Shown one piece after another: positions 63,596 through 64,000 of a stretch of DNA of 64,000 nt (position 1 is its first letter; every line of letters starts with the position of its first letter). The stretch is from contig NZ_BMLC01000001.1 in NCBI RefSeq assembly GCF_014645015.1, forward strand, positions 944,585 to 1,008,584. The letters run 5' to 3'. The position numbers were made by a program, and so were the translations under genes. Under the pieces are notes generated by a model. The model had not been told where the DNA came from, made no database searches, and saw nothing but the letters and a program-made list of their open reading frames with translations. The stretch comes from Salinibacterium xinjiangense (lineage in GTDB: Bacteria > Actinomycetota > Actinomycetes > Actinomycetales > Microbacteriaceae).

Positions 63596-63897
63596 GACGT
63601 GGCCTTCTCTTCGGTGAGTGCTGCGGTGAATGCTTCAGTGAGGGTGGTACTGTGTGCCCGCGGGCGCGGGGTGGGCCCGAACAGCCGGGCGGCAGAGACG
63701 CCGGCCAGCAATTCCGCGATCACGTGCGCGGGCCATTTCTCCCGCTGCACGCTCTTGCCGAGCAGTTGCTGCACGAGCATCGGCCCAGTGCTGCGAGCGG
63801 GATTGATGGATGCGCCCGTGGCCGGTGCGGGTGGGATGATCGCCGCGAATGCGACTACGCCGAACCCGAGCCCGGCGAATCCTGGGCTCGTCTTCAT
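63592..63897 (-). pseudogene. Truncated MIP/aquaporin family protein (C-terminal third only)
   Basis: Open frame of 101 residues from ATG 63897, with a good ribosome-binding site (AAGGAG) upstream. It corresponds to the last third of a MIP channel: SPGFAGLGFGVVAFAAIIP, the second NPA box in TGASINPARSTGPML, and IAELLAGV. Intact channels are about 230-300 residues with two NPA boxes, so roughly the first 150 residues and the first NPA box are missing, and no remnant lies in the 100 bases upstream. Some conserved positions also look altered (QREKWPAHV, ARLFGPTPRP). It cannot form a six-helix pore. The intact locus presumably encoded a glycerol or DHA channel before dhaK. Confidence 0.75.
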
Positions 63898-63965
63898 TGT
63901 TCTCCTTTGAACGTGCGGGATGTCGACCCCGGTAATCGTTAACCGGCTTCCGAAGTGCAGAATTG

Positions 63966-63984
63966 TATTCGACAATGTCGAATA
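63966..63984. promoter_or_regulatory. Palindromic operator candidate for the dha operon
   Basis: TATTCGACAATGTCGAATA has perfect 8-bp arms and a 3-bp centre, 68 bp before the truncated aquaporin start. The T-T-C-G-A ... T-C-G-A-A pattern resembles IclR-type glycerol regulators of actinobacteria; the regulator itself is outside the window. Confidence 0.65.
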
Positions 63985-64000
63985 TGGTACGGGCACACGG

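Overview
The window is high-GC, gene-dense DNA from an actinobacterium, most likely a member of the Microbacteriaceae. Supporting signs are the Lys/Ala/Pro-rich tail on DNA topoisomerase I, the DUF6350-purN-purH order, a Rv2578c-type radical SAM protein under an actinobacterial LexA box, a DUF4244 pilin in a Tad cluster, and short intergenic gaps with many 4-bp ATGA/GTGA overlaps. No rRNA, CRISPR array, prophage or transposase was seen. Genus cannot be fixed from the sequence alone.

Layout. 0.3-3.6 kb: UDP-glucose dehydrogenase (its only plausible start codon is ATC), an aminotransferase and a short-chain dehydrogenase. 3.7-7.4 kb: an FMN riboswitch followed by the tightly overlapped riboflavin operon ribD-ribE-ribBA-ribH. 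7.5-13.3 kb: an MFS transporter, a DrrA/DrrB-type three-gene ABC-2 exporter and a single-polypeptide ABC exporter. 13.4-17.7 kb: a SpoU/TrmH methyltransferase, an acidic-tailed membrane protein, a nicotinamidase, a PBP4-like protein that has lost its SxxK motif, and a secreted CAP-like protein. 17.9-25.1 kb: tRNA-Thr(CGT), a TetR regulator with a palindromic operator, a lipoprotein peptidase, holB, tmk and topA. 25.2-28.8 kb: a compact Tad pilus cluster with a methyltransferase gene inside it. 29.2-36.9 kb: acs, a divergent MurE-like ligase, ridA, a DUF4177 gene, a PASTA penicillin-binding protein, a metallophosphoesterase and tRNA-Pro(CGG).

37-48.7 kb: thymidine kinase with a LuxR-type response regulator, a SOS-boxed radical SAM protein, malate:quinone oxidoreductase, an SGNH hydrolase, a 1201-residue subtilase, and a three-gene flavin electron-transfer cluster (FMN-binding lipoprotein, ApbE, NqrB/RnfD-ferredoxin reductase fusion). 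49-52.3 kb: NADP isocitrate dehydrogenase diverging from a GNAT gene across a 30-bp palindrome, an alkyltransferase-like protein, and an AbiEi/DUF559 gene flanked by two copies of a ~90-bp palindromic element. 52.6-64 kb: a heterodimeric ABC exporter, a membrane-tethered dimethylargininase, the perM-like/purN/purH operon, and a PTS-type dihydroxyacetone kinase operon (dhaK-dhaL-dhaM) headed by a truncated aquaporin.

Several regions link functionally. The riboflavin operon supplies FMN/FAD used by ApbE and the electron-transfer cluster. The DacB-like, MurE-like and PASTA PBP genes all concern the cell wall, and two of the three show altered catalytic motifs. I see no single fully novel system. 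The observations most worth follow-up are the non-canonical MurE, the SxxK-less PBP4, the paired palindromic elements round the AbiEi/DUF559 gene, the methyltransferase within the Tad operon, the membrane-anchored dimethylargininase and the remnant aquaporin.
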